Origin: Mayamaea pseudoterrestris | Taxonomy: Eukaryota > Bacillariophyta > Bacillariophyceae > Sellaphorales > Sellaphoraceae | Assembly (NCBI GenBank): GCA_027923505.1 | Contig: BROI01000007.1 | Location: forward strand, 620,001-684,000 | Reading direction: 5' to 3' | Length of the DNA: 64,000 nucleotides | Shown: positions 38,810-50,424 of the stretch, piece after piece | How the letters are laid out: the number at the start of each line of letters is the position of its first letter | How positions within the stretch are numbered: the first letter of the stretch is position 1 | Position numbers and translations under genes: made by a program | The notes under the pieces: model-generated | Databases searched by the model: none | What the model was told of the DNA's origin: nothing | Seen by the model: only the letters and a program-made list of their open reading frames with translations

Positions 38810-40210
38810 ATGGCAATCAGTACCGAAACAAAGGATGAAATTACCAACGAGTCAAGTGGTCGCGGCTTGCTAGCGCGTCGAGACATTAACGAGGGCGACG
38901 AGCTTCTCCGCATTCCAATGAACATGTGCTTGACAAAAAAGGCTGCGCGAAAGGCGCTCGGCAAGGATGCACTTGATGAAGGTATTAATGAATACTTGGC
39001 CATTGCTTGTCACTTGATTCACGAAAAATTCGTTGAGGGCAAGGCATCCACGTGGAAGGCCTATCTTGACATTTTGCCCGACGTGCAGGAAGTGAACCCG
39101 ACCTTTACCTGGAGCGACGAGGACTTGTCATTCTTGGAAGGCTCGCCTGTTGTGGCCGCCACCAAGTCTCTGCAGCTAAAGCTTCGGAGGGAATACGATG
39201 CACTACTTGGAGGAGAGACTGGCCTGATTGCCAAGTTTCCGGATCGATTTCCTGCCGACCGTTTTACATACGAGAATTGGGTTTGGGCATTTACCATGTT
39301 GTTCAGTAGAGCTATTCGTCTCCGAAACCTTCGGCAGGGAGAGACTCTTGCAATGGTTCCATATGTGGACCTCATTAATCATTCTCCCTTTTCACAAGCC
39401 TACGTGGACGCACGCGAAACTGGTGACTGGCTCTTCAAAACCGGCGAAGAGGAAGTCATTCTCTACGCGGATAGAAGGTATCGACGCATGGAACAAGTCT
39501 ACATTTCGTATGGACCAAAATCGAACGCAGATTTGCTTCTACTTTACGGATTTGCAGTGGAGCGCAACCCGTTCAACTCGGTCGACGTGACCGTCTCAAT
39601 TGCACCTCGAACGGCGTCCTTTGTCGCGGAACTCAACGACGATAGCATTCCCATTGACCCGTTGGCGGAACAAAAGATGGCCTTCCTTGAGCAAGTCGGT
39701 CGAGAAGAGACGGTCGACTTTCCTTGCTATGCTGATCGATACCCGACGGAGCTGCTCGAATATTTACGATTGATGCAAATGACACCGGAGGATACGCGCG
39801 GAAAGGACTTGTCAGAGTTTGACTATAGTCGAACCATTTCCCCCGCGAATGAAGCAGCAGTACTAAACTCGGTCATTACCGCCATTAAGCGACAGCTGAG
39901 CAAGTACCCGCAGTCAGAGGATGATGACGCAGCCATTATCAAGGACAAGGGTCTCTTTCGTTTATTGTCGTACAATCAGAGAATGGCAGTGCGCCACCGC
40001 CGAAACGAAAAGCGATTACTGAAACGAACCATTGCTGCATTGGAGCGCCAACTCAAGCAGCAGGGACTTGATGATGAGGATCTTGCACGCGCCGATGGAA
40101 GTACGCTGGGCAAGGTATTGCCTGGCGATCAGCGTAAGTTTGGAACAAAGCAAAAGACGGCACTGGAAGATCGGCTAGAGAAGCTGGGCCTGCCAGTTGA
40201 TATTCGATAA
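38810..40210 (+). CDS. SET-domain protein methyltransferase (Rubisco LSMT-like), 5' end disrupted
   Basis: The frame is open from just inside the LTR, but the first ATG is 38810, giving 466 residues. It starts only 16 residues before the SET core GRGLLARRDINEGDELLRIP. DLINHSPFSQAYV and YISYGPKSNADLLLLYGF are the SAM-binding and catalytic motifs of the Rubisco-LSMT/SETD3 subfamily; a Rubis-subs-bind-like helical domain follows. Homologues have more residues ahead of the SET domain, and organellar ones have presequences. In-frame codons 38765-38809 (including SEESGWGDAPHP) look like authentic family sequence, so the insertion appears to have removed the N-terminus. The enzyme may now lack organelle targeting or be driven by the LTR. 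Substrate unknown. Confidence 0.88.
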   Translation: MAISTETKDEITNESSGRGLLARRDINEGDELLRIPMNMCLTKKAARKALGKDALDEGINEYLAIACHLIHEKFVEGKASTWKAYLDILPDVQEVNPTFTWSDEDLSFLEGSPVVAATKSLQLKLRREYDALLGGETGLIAKFPDRFPADRFTYENWVWAFTMLFSRAIRLRNLRQGETLAMVPYVDLINHSPFSQAYVDARETGDWLFKTGEEEVILYADRRYRRMEQVYISYGPKSNADLLLLYGFAVERNPFNSVDVTVSIAPRTASFVAELNDDSIPIDPLAEQKMAFLEQVGREETVDFPCYADRYPTELLEYLRLMQMTPEDTRGKDLSEFDYSRTISPANEAAVLNSVITAIKRQLSKYPQSEDDDAAIIKDKGLFRLLSYNQRMAVRHRRNEKRLLKRTIAALERQLKQQGLDDEDLARADGSTLGKVLPGDQRKFGTKQKTALEDRLEKLGLPVDIR

Positions 40211-40498
40211 AGTAAACGGTTTAGATGGTACTCAGGATCACACTATCAACTCGCCCTATGTAGCTACCAGAAATAAATTGGTCGCAAGGGAGTATCCGAA
40301 ACGTCAAAACCCCTGCGACATTTTGTGACACCTCGCTGATTGCGTTGATGCGACAATGGCCAAGAGCTTCCCATCGGCAAGCATTCACTCACCTTTACTA
40401 CGCCAAGCACCTTCAGCAAAAAATCAAGCATCTTTGATCGTCGGCAGTAAAAATTGTTGTTTAGCTTGAGAAGGAGATTCTACTATAGACTAAAGATC

Positions 40499-42091
40499 AT
40501 GATTCAGCAGCAGGCAGCTGGCCGTCGCTGTCACTTCGCCTTCTTGCTCATGTCGTGGCTTCTTGCAAATCCAAGCTCGGCCTTTTCACCTATATGCTCG
40601 TCATTGTCAAGTCAACGGATGCATTCTCGATACATGGTAGGAGACGTTGGGACGGACATTATTGATTCATCCGACCAGCCTGCTCGCACCAATGGTGCAG
40701 ACGACTCACCTTCACTGTCATTACTCTCAATCGACATGAACAATGATCCGACACTGAGCCCCAACTACCATCGCAAACGTCGCATGGCAGTTGCAGCGAC
40801 CGGGCTAGTTGGACAGGCTGCTCAAATTTATTCTCGCTATTTGAGTCGTCTATGGAAGGAAACAAACATTGAAGCTCGCACGCAGTCGAGTCAAAAGAAG
40901 ATTGCCACTAGCATTCGACAACTCAATCAACTGCTCACGAATCAAGAAAAGAAGTTGAATCTATCATCGACGACTGCAGCAGATGCTGCAAAGGATGCCA
41001 TTCTCATTGCTCGCAAGGTGCAGGGAGCTTGTCAAGACTACTTGGACTACGAATCGCTGACGCAGCTGCAAGCAGACGTACTGGTACCATTGACAGCACC
41101 TGCGCCTGCATCCATTCCACTGCCCGTGAAAGCCAAGACACGCCGATCCATTGGCTTTGGTGCACTCATGGGCCTGGCTGTCGCAGGCATGGTGTTCAGT
41201 GGCAATTACGTTTTCACTGGCATTTTTACGCTCATGGCCGTTCTTGGACAGCTCGAGTATTACCGCATGGTCATGAACACTGGTGTCTTGCCGGCTCGAC
41301 GCATCAGTATACTTGGATCGGCTAGCATGTTCATCACAGCACTGGTGGCGCCATCGCTGCACGAGGTTTGTTTGCCCCTGTTTGGTTTGTATACCATGAT
41401 TTGGTTCCTCACCATGCGACGGACCGTGAGCACCATTCCAGAGATTGCAACCACATTCTCCGGCATGTTTTACCTTGGCTACGTTCCAAGCTTTTGGGTG
41501 CGCATTCGACAAACGGGCAGTCAATTGCCGCTGCAGCCAAGTCTTGCTCCGTGGGCAGCGCCGTACGTGACGGCCATGACGAGCAAGATTCAGTCGTTTA
41601 TTCCAGCTTTCGTCTTGCCAGCCATTCACTTGCCAATTACGAGTGGAGCAATCTTTATCTTTTGGACATGGCTTTGCATTGCTTTTTCTGATGTTGGTGC
41701 GTATTTCGCGGGTGTCAGCTTTGGCAAAACCAAGCTCGGTCAAATATCACCGGCTGCCGGTGAAGCCTCGCCCAACAAGACGGTGGAAGGCGTCCTGGGC
41801 GGCTGCTTTGTCAGTGGAATGCTTGGAATACTCGGTGCCTGGGCGCAGCGGTGGCCGCACTTTGTCGTAACGGGTGCAGCGCACGGTGTCATGCTTGCCT
41901 TGTGCGGTTTGATTGGCGACTTAACAGCGTCCATGCTCAAGCGCGATGCTGGACTAAAAGACTTTGGAGACTTGTTGCCGGAACATGGAGGCATTATGGA
42001 TCGAGTCGATAGCTACATTTGGACGGCACCGTACAGCTGGTGGGTCATATCGTTTGCACTGCCAGCTCTGAGGCGGTATGTAGGTGCTTGA
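40499..42091 (+). CDS. CDS: Plastid phosphatidate cytidylyltransferase (CDP-DAG synthase)
   Basis: 530 residues, one exon from ATG 40499. The N-terminus is a signal peptide with cleavage motif SSAFSP, so plastid. Residues 180-530 carry several membrane helices and the family signature near the end, GDLTASMLKRDAGLKDFGDLLPEHGGIMDRVDS. The enzyme makes CDP-diacylglycerol from phosphatidate and CTP, precursor of phosphatidylglycerol needed in thylakoids. A long helical, Gln-rich linker (about 110-190) separates presequence and core; this is longer than in bacteria. Confidence 0.93.
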   Translation: MIQQQAAGRRCHFAFLLMSWLLANPSSAFSPICSSLSSQRMHSRYMVGDVGTDIIDSSDQPARTNGADDSPSLSLLSIDMNNDPTLSPNYHRKRRMAVAATGLVGQAAQIYSRYLSRLWKETNIEARTQSSQKKIATSIRQLNQLLTNQEKKLNLSSTTAADAAKDAILIARKVQGACQDYLDYESLTQLQADVLVPLTAPAPASIPLPVKAKTRRSIGFGALMGLAVAGMVFSGNYVFTGIFTLMAVLGQLEYYRMVMNTGVLPARRISILGSASMFITALVAPSLHEVCLPLFGLYTMIWFLTMRRTVSTIPEIATTFSGMFYLGYVPSFWVRIRQTGSQLPLQPSLAPWAAPYVTAMTSKIQSFIPAFVLPAIHLPITSGAIFIFWTWLCIAFSDVGAYFAGVSFGKTKLGQISPAAGEASPNKTVEGVLGGCFVSGMLGILGAWAQRWPHFVVTGAAHGVMLALCGLIGDLTASMLKRDAGLKDFGDLLPEHGGIMDRVDSYIWTAPYSWWVISFALPALRRYVGA

Positions 42092-42092
42092 G

Positions 42093-42117
42093 TGAATGAA
42101 TGAATGAATGAATGAAT
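42093..42117. repeat. (TGAA)n microsatellite
   Basis: About six tandem TGAA units just after the stop codon of the CDP-DAG synthase gene, in its 3' UTR. Confidence 0.9.
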
Positions 42118-42447
42118 TGCCGACAGCGTTCCTCAGCAGCCAGCCGGCCTTTAGAAATAACATTCTATAGATGCTAACATATAGTTTATATACGCCACTC
42201 TCATATTCATAGTAAATGTATGCCTTTTCATGTACTTAACTGGTCTTTACTCGTCAGCCAATGTAGGCGAAGCTCAATTGATGGTAGCTCGCAAGGCGCG
42301 CTGGCGCGCCATTTTCGAAACGCAGAAACGAAGACTTCTCCGTGTTCTGTTGCTGCATTGTAAGCAATAGGTGAACGTAAGAATGACAAGGATGTACTGC
42401 CGACAACGACTTTGACTAGAGAAGAAGACAATCGTTATAACAAACCA

Positions 42448-43098
42448 ATGGTGTTTTGTTTTGGAGGTGGCTCGCAAGAAAATGGAACGCCAGCAGACGG
42501 CACGTACGGTTCTGCGACTTCGTTCCAGCAGCAGCAGCCAGAACCCAGTGCACCAGAGTTACCATTACAACTACCAACGTGCTCCTCTCGATGTTACGAT
42601 TTTTCAATCGCCTGCTCTCCGGACCTGGCGCCAATGCCTTGGGCATGCATCAATTTTGTTTGCCTCTTGTGGAGCACATTGCTCATTTTTGCCATTTACC
42701 AAACCGAAGGTCCATTGGAACGAGTCTTTGGAACGCAACTGTACCTTTCCTGGAACTTGGTGACTACCATTATCTGGTGCTTTGAGATTGGTCTCATTGT
42801 CACGTATCGAAAAACCAAGTCGACCTATATCAACTGGTTGGAGCTCGTCGCTGCCGTTTACTTTTTCCAAGACTCAATCACACTCATGCAACTTGTTTTT
42901 TCCATGGAACCAGACGATGACATTCAAGGAGAAGTACTGGATGCAGTCATTAATGCATTTGCATATCTTTATCAGTTTGTTGATTCGCTCTACTTGTATT
43001 CGCAACGCGCTCGGCGAGAACGAAATGAGCCGGTGGAGTACTTGTCGGATGCGCTCATGCGCACGCATCAAAACAATAACGCTGAAGACTTTTACTAG
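42448..43098 (+). CDS. Unassigned multi-pass membrane protein
   Basis: 216 residues from ATG 42448. The first 60 residues are Gln/Pro/Ser-rich and probably cytosolic. Then follow about four hydrophobic segments (about 75-100, 108-130, 140-160, 175-195), and a basic tail. No recognised domain. It is preceded by about 350 bp of spacer after the CDP-DAG synthase gene. Confidence 0.7.
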   Translation: MVFCFGGGSQENGTPADGTYGSATSFQQQQPEPSAPELPLQLPTCSSRCYDFSIACSPDLAPMPWACINFVCLLWSTLLIFAIYQTEGPLERVFGTQLYLSWNLVTTIIWCFEIGLIVTYRKTKSTYINWLELVAAVYFFQDSITLMQLVFSMEPDDDIQGEVLDAVINAFAYLYQFVDSLYLYSQRARRERNEPVEYLSDALMRTHQNNNAEDFY

Positions 43099-43310
43099 CC
43101 AGACTTGGGGAACATGCCCGGGATGATGTTAACGAATAGCAGACACCCGCGCCTGCTGTGAATCATTTGCGAGCGAGCAACAAGCGGACCAGCGTTATGA
43201 TTGCGCTTCGCCGCCGACCGGCCATACGCTACGCATGCCCTTGTGCACAAGCATTACCATTAGAAGCGTTGTGGCTACGTTATAAGAACTGGCATTAACA
43301 CACCCTTAAA

Positions 43311-46300
43311 TTAGTACGATCGGCCCCATAGAACCCAGCACGTCGCCTCTAGGCCGCTGGCAATGCACTTGGTGCCAGCTGGCAGCTCGGGCTGCTTGAA
43401 TGGGATACACAGCGTCTTGGCCGCCACACTTGTAGCAGTCTTTTCATCCTCGACTTCTTCGCCGCGAGCCTTTAGACTTTCCTCGCGACTTGTCTTTTTG
43501 ACCCATTCCTCCCATTCCTCGTGTTCGCCTCCACACCAAGGCGTCAACACGAGATTGTTCTTTTCAAGGTTTGGAACGAAATCCTTCCATTCCGTAATTT
43601 GCACGACGTGGTCGTCGCGAGCAGCCTTGGCCTTTTCAAACATTTTCGACTGAATGTCGTCCAGCATTGCCTTGACATGCGCACCAAGACCATCCACGGA
43701 AACGTCATCCTTGGAACCATCATGGCGTACGCAAATGCGCACCATCTTTTGTTCAATGTCGCGTGGACCGACTTCAATACGAAGTGGAACTCCCTTTTGC
43801 TCCCAGTGATTGTACTTCCAGCCTGGGTTGTAAATGGTGCGATCGTCAAACTTGACACGAATGCCGCTCGACTTTAGCTCCTGCAAAACAGTCTCGCAAT
43901 ACGGTTTGGCGTCTTCGTAGGTTAGCTTCTTGCTAATAATGGGGACGATCACAACCTGAAGTGGAGCAATACGTGGAGGAAGGACAAGTCCTTGGTCGTC
44001 GCCGTGTACCATGACCATGACACCAATGGTTCGAGTGGTCAGACCCCAGGATGTTTGCCACGCGATTTGAGATTGACCAGCCTCGTCTTGGAAGCGAATG
44101 TCAAACATTTTTCCAAAGTTCTGACCGAGGTTGTGAGAGGTGGCACCCTGGATCGCTCGTCCTGATCCCGCAATGTACGCTTCGACAGTCGTAGTTCTAA
44201 AGCCGCCGGCAAACTTTTCCTTTTCCGTCTTGTATCCAGGAACGACTGGAACTGCCAATAGCTCCTCGTACACACGGCGGTACAATTCTAGCGCCTGCAT
44301 GACCGTTTCGTCTGCTTCTTCAAACGTTGAGTGAGCAGTATGACCTTCCTGCCAAAGAAACTCACGCGTTCGGAGAAATGGCGTCGGATACTTGAATTCC
44401 CAGCGAACAACGTTGCTCCACTGATTGATCTTGAGCGGCAAGTCTCGATGACTCTTGATCCAATCACTATAGGCTGGATACATGATTGTCTCGGAGGTTG
44501 GTCGAACCGCAATAGGCTTGGCGAGGTCGCCCTCGCCGCTCTTCGTCACCCACGCCACTTCTGGCGCGAAACCTTCCACATGATCCTTCTCCTTCTCTAG
44601 TCTGTCCTTGGATACAAACATGGGAAAGTACGCATTCTCAACGTCCATTGCTTCAATCTTTTCGTTGAACCAATTCTGAATGAGCTCCCACATTTTGTAC
44701 GACCATGGACGCAAAATATAGCAGCCGGATATGTCGTAGTAGCTGATCATTTCCGACAAGACAATGACATCGCTGTACCACATTGGGAAATTCTCTTCCT
44801 TCTTCCATTGCAACGCAAGCAGAGTGTCGCCCTTTTTGGTAGACTTTTTGTTTTCGGTATTCTTCTCCTTTTTTGGCTGCGCCTGCTGCGGTTCCTTGGG
44901 AGCCTCCTTGCTCGCCGGCGGACGATTGGCGGGAAGCTTTCCTCCTTCAACAGCCTCGGTAAACTCAAGGATTGTCGGTTTGACACCAGCCTTGTCTAAA
45001 AACTCGAGCAGGGCTGTTGGAGTCATTTGCACAGACATGTCGTTGCGCAGCGGATGCGAGTGGATGTACTCCTTGTCGAGCAACGACTTGTCCAAAACGA
45101 GCGTAATGGGGTCTTTTTCATCTTGCTCCGCGACTCCCATGCACAAGGGTCCAACGCAGCCCGGCTTGGCCTTTAACTGCTGCAGCAAGGACGCTTCATC
45201 CGCCAAGCGCAAGTTGGTCTTGCCCGGCAAGTTGAGCATTTTGCCAAGCTCCTTGGTCTGCACGACGCTGGTTGGACTGACAGTAATGAGAAAGCTGCCA
45301 TGTTTCTTGTCACGCAGAAACAGATTTTTGGTATGTGAATGCAATGGCGAAGCTAGTGGAACCTTGGAGACGAGCTCGTCGGCCGTCATGCACAGTGCGT
45401 GCGTGTAGGTTGTGTGCGGAATCTCGTGCTGCTTGAGTAGCTGCAAGACGAAATTCTGGTCGTCTGTTTCAAAAGCAGCGTCTGCTGCAGCTGGAGCACT
45501 TGCAGCTTGAGTCTTTGGTTCGGACGAAGCGACGACTGCTGTTGGAGCTTTTACAGGAGCGGGAGCAGCTTTCGTTTCTACGTTAGCTACTGGCGCCGAC
45601 GTCGCCTTTTCAGCTTGCTGCACTGGTTTCGCTCGCTCCGCCTTTACCAATGGACTCGCTTCTCCTTCCTTTAATTCGTTGATAGCTTTTGCCAAGAATG
45701 CATCCTTTGATACCGCCTGTAGCTGATGCAAGACTGTCATGCACAGTCGATGCACCTGCTGCGGAACAGCGAGACTTTTTTCGAGCGCAAAACTGGCAAT
45801 GGCCACCACCACGCAAACGTCCGCAACCGTTGCGTACGTTCCCGTCAAGTAGGTGCCGTCGTTTTCGAATAAAAACGTTTCGACTGATTGAATGAAGTCC
45901 TTCCAATGATGTTCAAGTCGGACTGTTGTATATTAATGAAAATGCGCGAGAGCGTGAGCACATTTTCATGGTCTATCTCGTACCTACAAGAGTAACCCTA
46001 TGCTGCAACTATACGTACCATCCAATGCAGCTCCTCCTTTATTACTATTGCTGCGCAGCAAGTGCAAGACGGACAAGTCGACAGACTCCAACCAACTTTC
46101 CACCATATGTTGCTCCACCTGATTGCTACTTGCCTGAGGCGGCCACAGAATGAGCAAGGAGGAAACAATGCTGACACCCACTTGTTCAATCACTTGGCCG
46201 CTGAAGGGATGCCGGCTAGTGGCAACAAGTGACGTCTTGTCGGATGCTTTTAACTCTAGTGCTTGCTCGGACAAACCTTGGGCGGCAGCCGTGAGCTCGA

Positions 46301-46358
46301 GCAAGCGCTTGTCAATCTCGCTCGCGTAGGTTGCCGCATATGTAGTAGTTGTCGACAT
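43311..46358 (-). CDS. PRS: Cytosolic prolyl-tRNA synthetase with GST-C-like and INS/YbaK N-terminal domains
   Basis: Two exons: 46358-46019 and 45922-43311 (98-bp GT-AG intron, joining inside a Val codon), about 983 residues. Residues 1-180 look like a GST C-terminal-type helical domain (LFENDGTYLTGTYATVADVCVVVAI). An Ala/Pro/Lys linker follows; 240-420 is a YbaK/INS-like editing domain (FVLQLLKQHEIPHTTYTHA, LFLRDKKHGSFLI, KLNL-like core); then the class II catalytic core with RPTSET, FLRTREFLWQEGHTAH and GRAIQGATSHNLGQNFGKMF, and a C-terminal domain ending RSY (typical eukaryotic/archaeal-type ProRS). It charges tRNA-Pro. GST-like domains in synthetases usually mediate assembly into multi-synthetase complexes. 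Confidence 0.93.
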
Positions 46359-46439
46359 GAAGATGAATGATTCAGCTAATAAAAACAAGTACTCTAGCAA
46401 TGAGAGTTTTGATGGCTTTATGGACGTCTCGTTGGACAA

Positions 46440-47137
46440 AGCAAATCGCGTCGTCTCGTTGAAGAAAGCAAAGAGTGAGGTGCTTGTCGAATGACTTTTT
46501 GTGTGTCGGTGCGGTACTCACTTACCGCTCGTACTAAAAATGCGCGACGAGCTGCAATCGATTGTCATCACCATCATCCAGAGCAAAGGAAGACTCCATC
46601 TTGTAGGTACGACAACGATATTGAAAATGATGTTATGGAAGTGTAGGATTCGAGCAATGGAAGCGGCTGAGACGAGACTTTAGAGGAGAACTTGATCGTG
46701 CGGCAAAGGCGGCAAATTCGACCATGAAGGCGACGCGACGCGACGACGAATCGCCCTCGTCCTCATCGGCGAGAGTGCAACCATCGAGCTGTAAAGAAAG
46801 GACAAAGGAAGGCCAGTCTTGCAAGACTATGGTCTGGATTACGATTCAGGTTTCTGAATTTTGCTTCTTGCGGTCTCGCAATCGCGCCCGGTTCTCCTTG
46901 TAGTTTCCGAGACGCATCCTTGCTAGGCTTTGCATAGCAAAGGATCTTTCGAACTGATCACGAACCGGACTATCAATGATTCTGATGGATGGAACAATAT
47001 ATTTCTTCATTGGCGCATTTGTTCGTTGCATGCCCGGATATTGATTGCTTTAAATTGCAGCGGAAAATTTACTCATATTTCTTATCGTTCATTCTATTCA
47101 CAGATCTATACTCTATTAACAACCCAACTAACGAATC
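46440..47137. other. 0.7-kb region with small unassigned frames
   Basis: A minus-strand ATG frame at 47031-46846 (61 codons, basic C-terminus) and another at 46824-46633 are possible small genes or exons; a strong acceptor-like TTTCTTTACAG lies between them on the minus strand at about 46793-46803. I could not build a coherent protein. The part before 47138 must include the RPS21 5' UTR, possibly with an intron ending TTCACAG at about 47102. Confidence 0.3.
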
Positions 47138-47398
47138 ATGCAGAACGAAGAAGGAGAAAACGTCGATCTATACATTCCCCGCAAATGCTCATGGACCAAT
47201 CGCTTGGTGGCGGCCAAGGACCACGCCAGTGTGCAAATTAATGTCGCCAACGTTGATCCAACCACGGGGCTCGCCACGGGAGACTCGACGGCCTACTGCT
47301 TGGCGGGATACATTCGCTTCAAGAGTGAGGCAGACATGGCCATGACATCGCTCGTGCAAAAAAAGGATGCGGAACTGTTTGGATTAGCGCAAGAGTAA
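47138..47398 (+). CDS. RPS21: 40S ribosomal protein S21e
   Basis: 86 residues, one exon. The N-terminus MQNEEGENVDLYIPRKCSWTNRLV and AKDHASVQINVANVD are diagnostic of eukaryotic S21e, and the length is normal (about 83-87). It is a small-subunit ribosomal protein at the solvent side. Confidence 0.96.
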   Translation: MQNEEGENVDLYIPRKCSWTNRLVAAKDHASVQINVANVDPTTGLATGDSTAYCLAGYIRFKSEADMAMTSLVQKKDAELFGLAQE

Positions 47399-47698
47399 AA
47401 AATAGTAATTTGCAAACGTTACAATACTTGTGCTTGATTTCATTAAAGCAGTGCAGTACCGGTCTCGCTCTATAGACGATACTTGCTTAACAAACATGGT
47501 CTGTCGTGGCTACTTATTCCTGTTGGCAGTCTGGGCAAGACTTTGCTGTCATTGCTGCCGCATTCTCGGCAATTCCGACAAAGCGCGTAGTGGAGATCGT
47601 AAAGTGCTAAAGCAGCAGGCTTACTTGTATAATGCAGCTCCATTGTATGTATATCACGTATTGGCTAATGCCGCAGCATCGCCCTGGGTAGGCTTTAG

Positions 47699-50424
47699 TC
47701 AGCTCTCCATAGCCTCCGTCGACGGAGACGCTTCAACGTCGACTGCGCGGACTTCAGGATCCAATCCGCAGTTCCTGCAAGATCTCCGATTGCGCAGACC
47801 CGTCGCTGCTTTCGAATCTATTGGTTCAGTGGCGCATTCCGTCTGCTTTCCTTCATCGTTATCAGATGTCTTTGGGGTATTCGACTCGCATTCGTTTGAA
47901 AAACTGTCGTCGTCGAGCTTTTCAACTTGGGATCGCGTGAAAATGCGATTGACCATCCTGACGCTTGCGCGGCGGTGAGTCTCGTCGGTCGTAAGGAATT
48001 TTGGAAGAAAGTAAATGATCAAAGTAACGAGCGTGTCAATGCTGAAAATGATGCTTTGGCACAAGGTCAAGACGGATTCGTCAATCTCATTCGGCATGAA
48101 CACCAAGAGAATGATGCGCAGAATGATAAAGACGAAATGTGAGTATATCATAATCGCCAAGGTTTGCGACTCGTTAAAATCTTGGCGAACATGGCGCGAT
48201 TGAAAAGCTAAAACGGATGCGCATCCAAGCAGCAAGGAATTCCAAGCCAAGGTCACAATTATCCAATAAGTCTGATTCGATGAACAAAAGTGATGTTGTA
48301 TAACCACAAAATTGGTATCCGTCGGATTGCTTGGTGCGAGCTCATAGGCAGCGTGTTTTTGAGGAGGGTCAACGATAGTCCACGCAAGCAAAAAGATCAC
48401 GGCGCAAATGCCGAAGAAACCCACTGCCCCAATCAAAACCCTGCGAGGTACGGTTACCTGTGGCGTTGCTAAGGCACCGTCAGCCTGTATTAGCCGATTG
48501 ATTGTTGAAATCTTTAAGCACAATGGGATCAAGAAAATCGTGTAGCCGATGAGCACGAACCACACAGCTGTCGTGCAAGATCTGTTTGATGGCGGGACAG
48601 CGAGCGCAGTTGCTCCAAAACTGACCAATAGCAGACCAAACAGCGTCAGCATGAGAAACTCGACTTGCGCAAATATCATGACCAACCGCTTGCGGCGACA
48701 ATAGACCGTCAATAGTGAAATTAAGGTTGCTACAACAGCGAGGATGGATAAGCCGAAGGCGACACATTGCAGTGTTCCCCAGTCAGGGTCTTTTTGTATG
48801 CTTCTAGGAAATTTCGTCTGTGGAATAAGCTTTCGCGCATACTCGATATTGTCGACTACCCATTGGCATACGCCTTCACGAGCATCTCTGGCGTTAAACC
48901 AGTAGCTGAAAATCTCGCCGAGTTGTGTACTACTCAATTGAAAACCTTTCACTGCATCATACGCTGGACTTTGCAATGGATTGGGAATAAGTGGATTGTA
49001 AATCATGTTGAAGAAACCAGTGGAGGTTATCGTCAGTAGCGGTTTGGCAGCCTCGTCACAGGCGCCTGAAGCATTGCCAACCCTCGTCTTTATATTGCTT
49101 GAACACTGATCTTCCTGCAGCACTCTGTTCTGCATGCATTCCTGCGTAGGCGGAGGGAGATTAACTTTCAAAAATTCTGCGTCTGTTCCAAGATATGTTT
49201 GGTAGAGTGTGGAAGGATACCACCACATCATCATCACATCAGACTTTGTGTGATTTGCAGCAGTCCAAACTTCCATCATTTCCTCGTACGTGTACTTTCC
49301 TGATCTCGCGTCGGGCCCGTTACTTTGCAAAGCCATCCCAAGGTGATAAGCATTTTGGTCCAAGTAGGAGGTCCAAGTACACGGGTAGCTGTTGATCGTT
49401 CAAGAATTATGTTAGCAAACGCTTTGCGAGAACAACGTCTTCGACTCTATTGACCGCATGCACTTACTCGACGACATGACCTGTACAATTGTCAGGCCAC
49501 TTTTTGCAGTCGTTCTCCTCCGTCCTTCGAAAGAAGCCCGTATAAAGATCGTCGACGTAGTATCGATCAAATTCCTTGTCGTTTTGGGGAGGTCGCGCAG
49601 CCACCTCATCGGCAACTTGACAGCTCGAGTTTGACGCCTCCGCGCAATACTCTCTCCACGTCGCTGGTCGTAGAAATCTATCGGCAAGCTTTTGGCGATT
49701 ATTCTCTCCCTGTGATCCCCATGTAGCTCAATAAAGTTGGATCGCGCTCGCCCGTAAACTTTGGGACGAACAAAGCCTCCTGTCCCAACACACCTAGCGA
49801 CAATGGGGGCTTTGCGGAACCATTTTTGAGCAAGACCGCAGCTTCACTGGCATGCCAGACTTCGGAAACGACGTGAGCGCATGGTGTGTAGTTCTGAGGA
49901 TCTTTTCTAGCCTCGCGGCAATCTGTGATACTAGCTGCCGTGGTCATGGCAGGCAAAAAGTCAGAGTCGCCGAACTGAATTGAACTTTGTGCATTGTAAA
50001 AGTCATTTTTGGCGCCATACACTCCAGACTCTGTCGTCGTCGGAACATTGAGTAGCTCACTGAGTACAATCTGCAGTATCCATGTTTCAAAAATGGCTGA
50101 TTCCCAATCGTTGGAAAAGAGGCGGACTTCTGAGTACTCAATGTCGGCAATCCGGCAAAGCCCTTCTTCGGCAGCAGTAGGTCCATCTTCACTGTTGCAG
50201 ACGCGAATTTTGTCAGATGCTCCATGTCGATACAAGCACCCTTGCTCGTACGCGTTGGTGCTGCAGAGGCCAGCCGGAAATCGGCATGTGCTGTAGGCGT
50301 CAACTTGCGTCTTGCAGTCCTTGTCCGTCTCGCAGGGTACCGCTGCCATTGACTGGACAGAAGCTGTCATGGGAGATCCTGCTGCAAGAGCAAAGTAGCA
50401 GGACAGCAGAATAATGCTCATCAT
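47699..50424 (-). pseudogene. Family C (GABA-B-like) G-protein-coupled receptor with one frame break
   Basis: Exon 1, 50424-49468, begins with a signal peptide (MMSIILLSCYFALAAGS) and a Cys-rich extracellular region resembling a periplasmic-binding-type sensor. Exon 2, 49388-47699, continues (DYPCTWTSYLDQNAYHLG) through a further extracellular part and seven membrane segments (about 49,000 to 47,990) into a Ser/acidic tail. The 79-bp intron has GT-AG ends. In exon 1 near 49698-49708 the frame hits TAA, while the protein clearly continues one base over, so there is a single-base insertion (or two-base loss). The last extracellular half and 7TM match 7tm_3 receptors (mGluR/GABA-B), known in diatoms. 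It may be a recent pseudogene or carry a sequence error. Confidence 0.75.
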
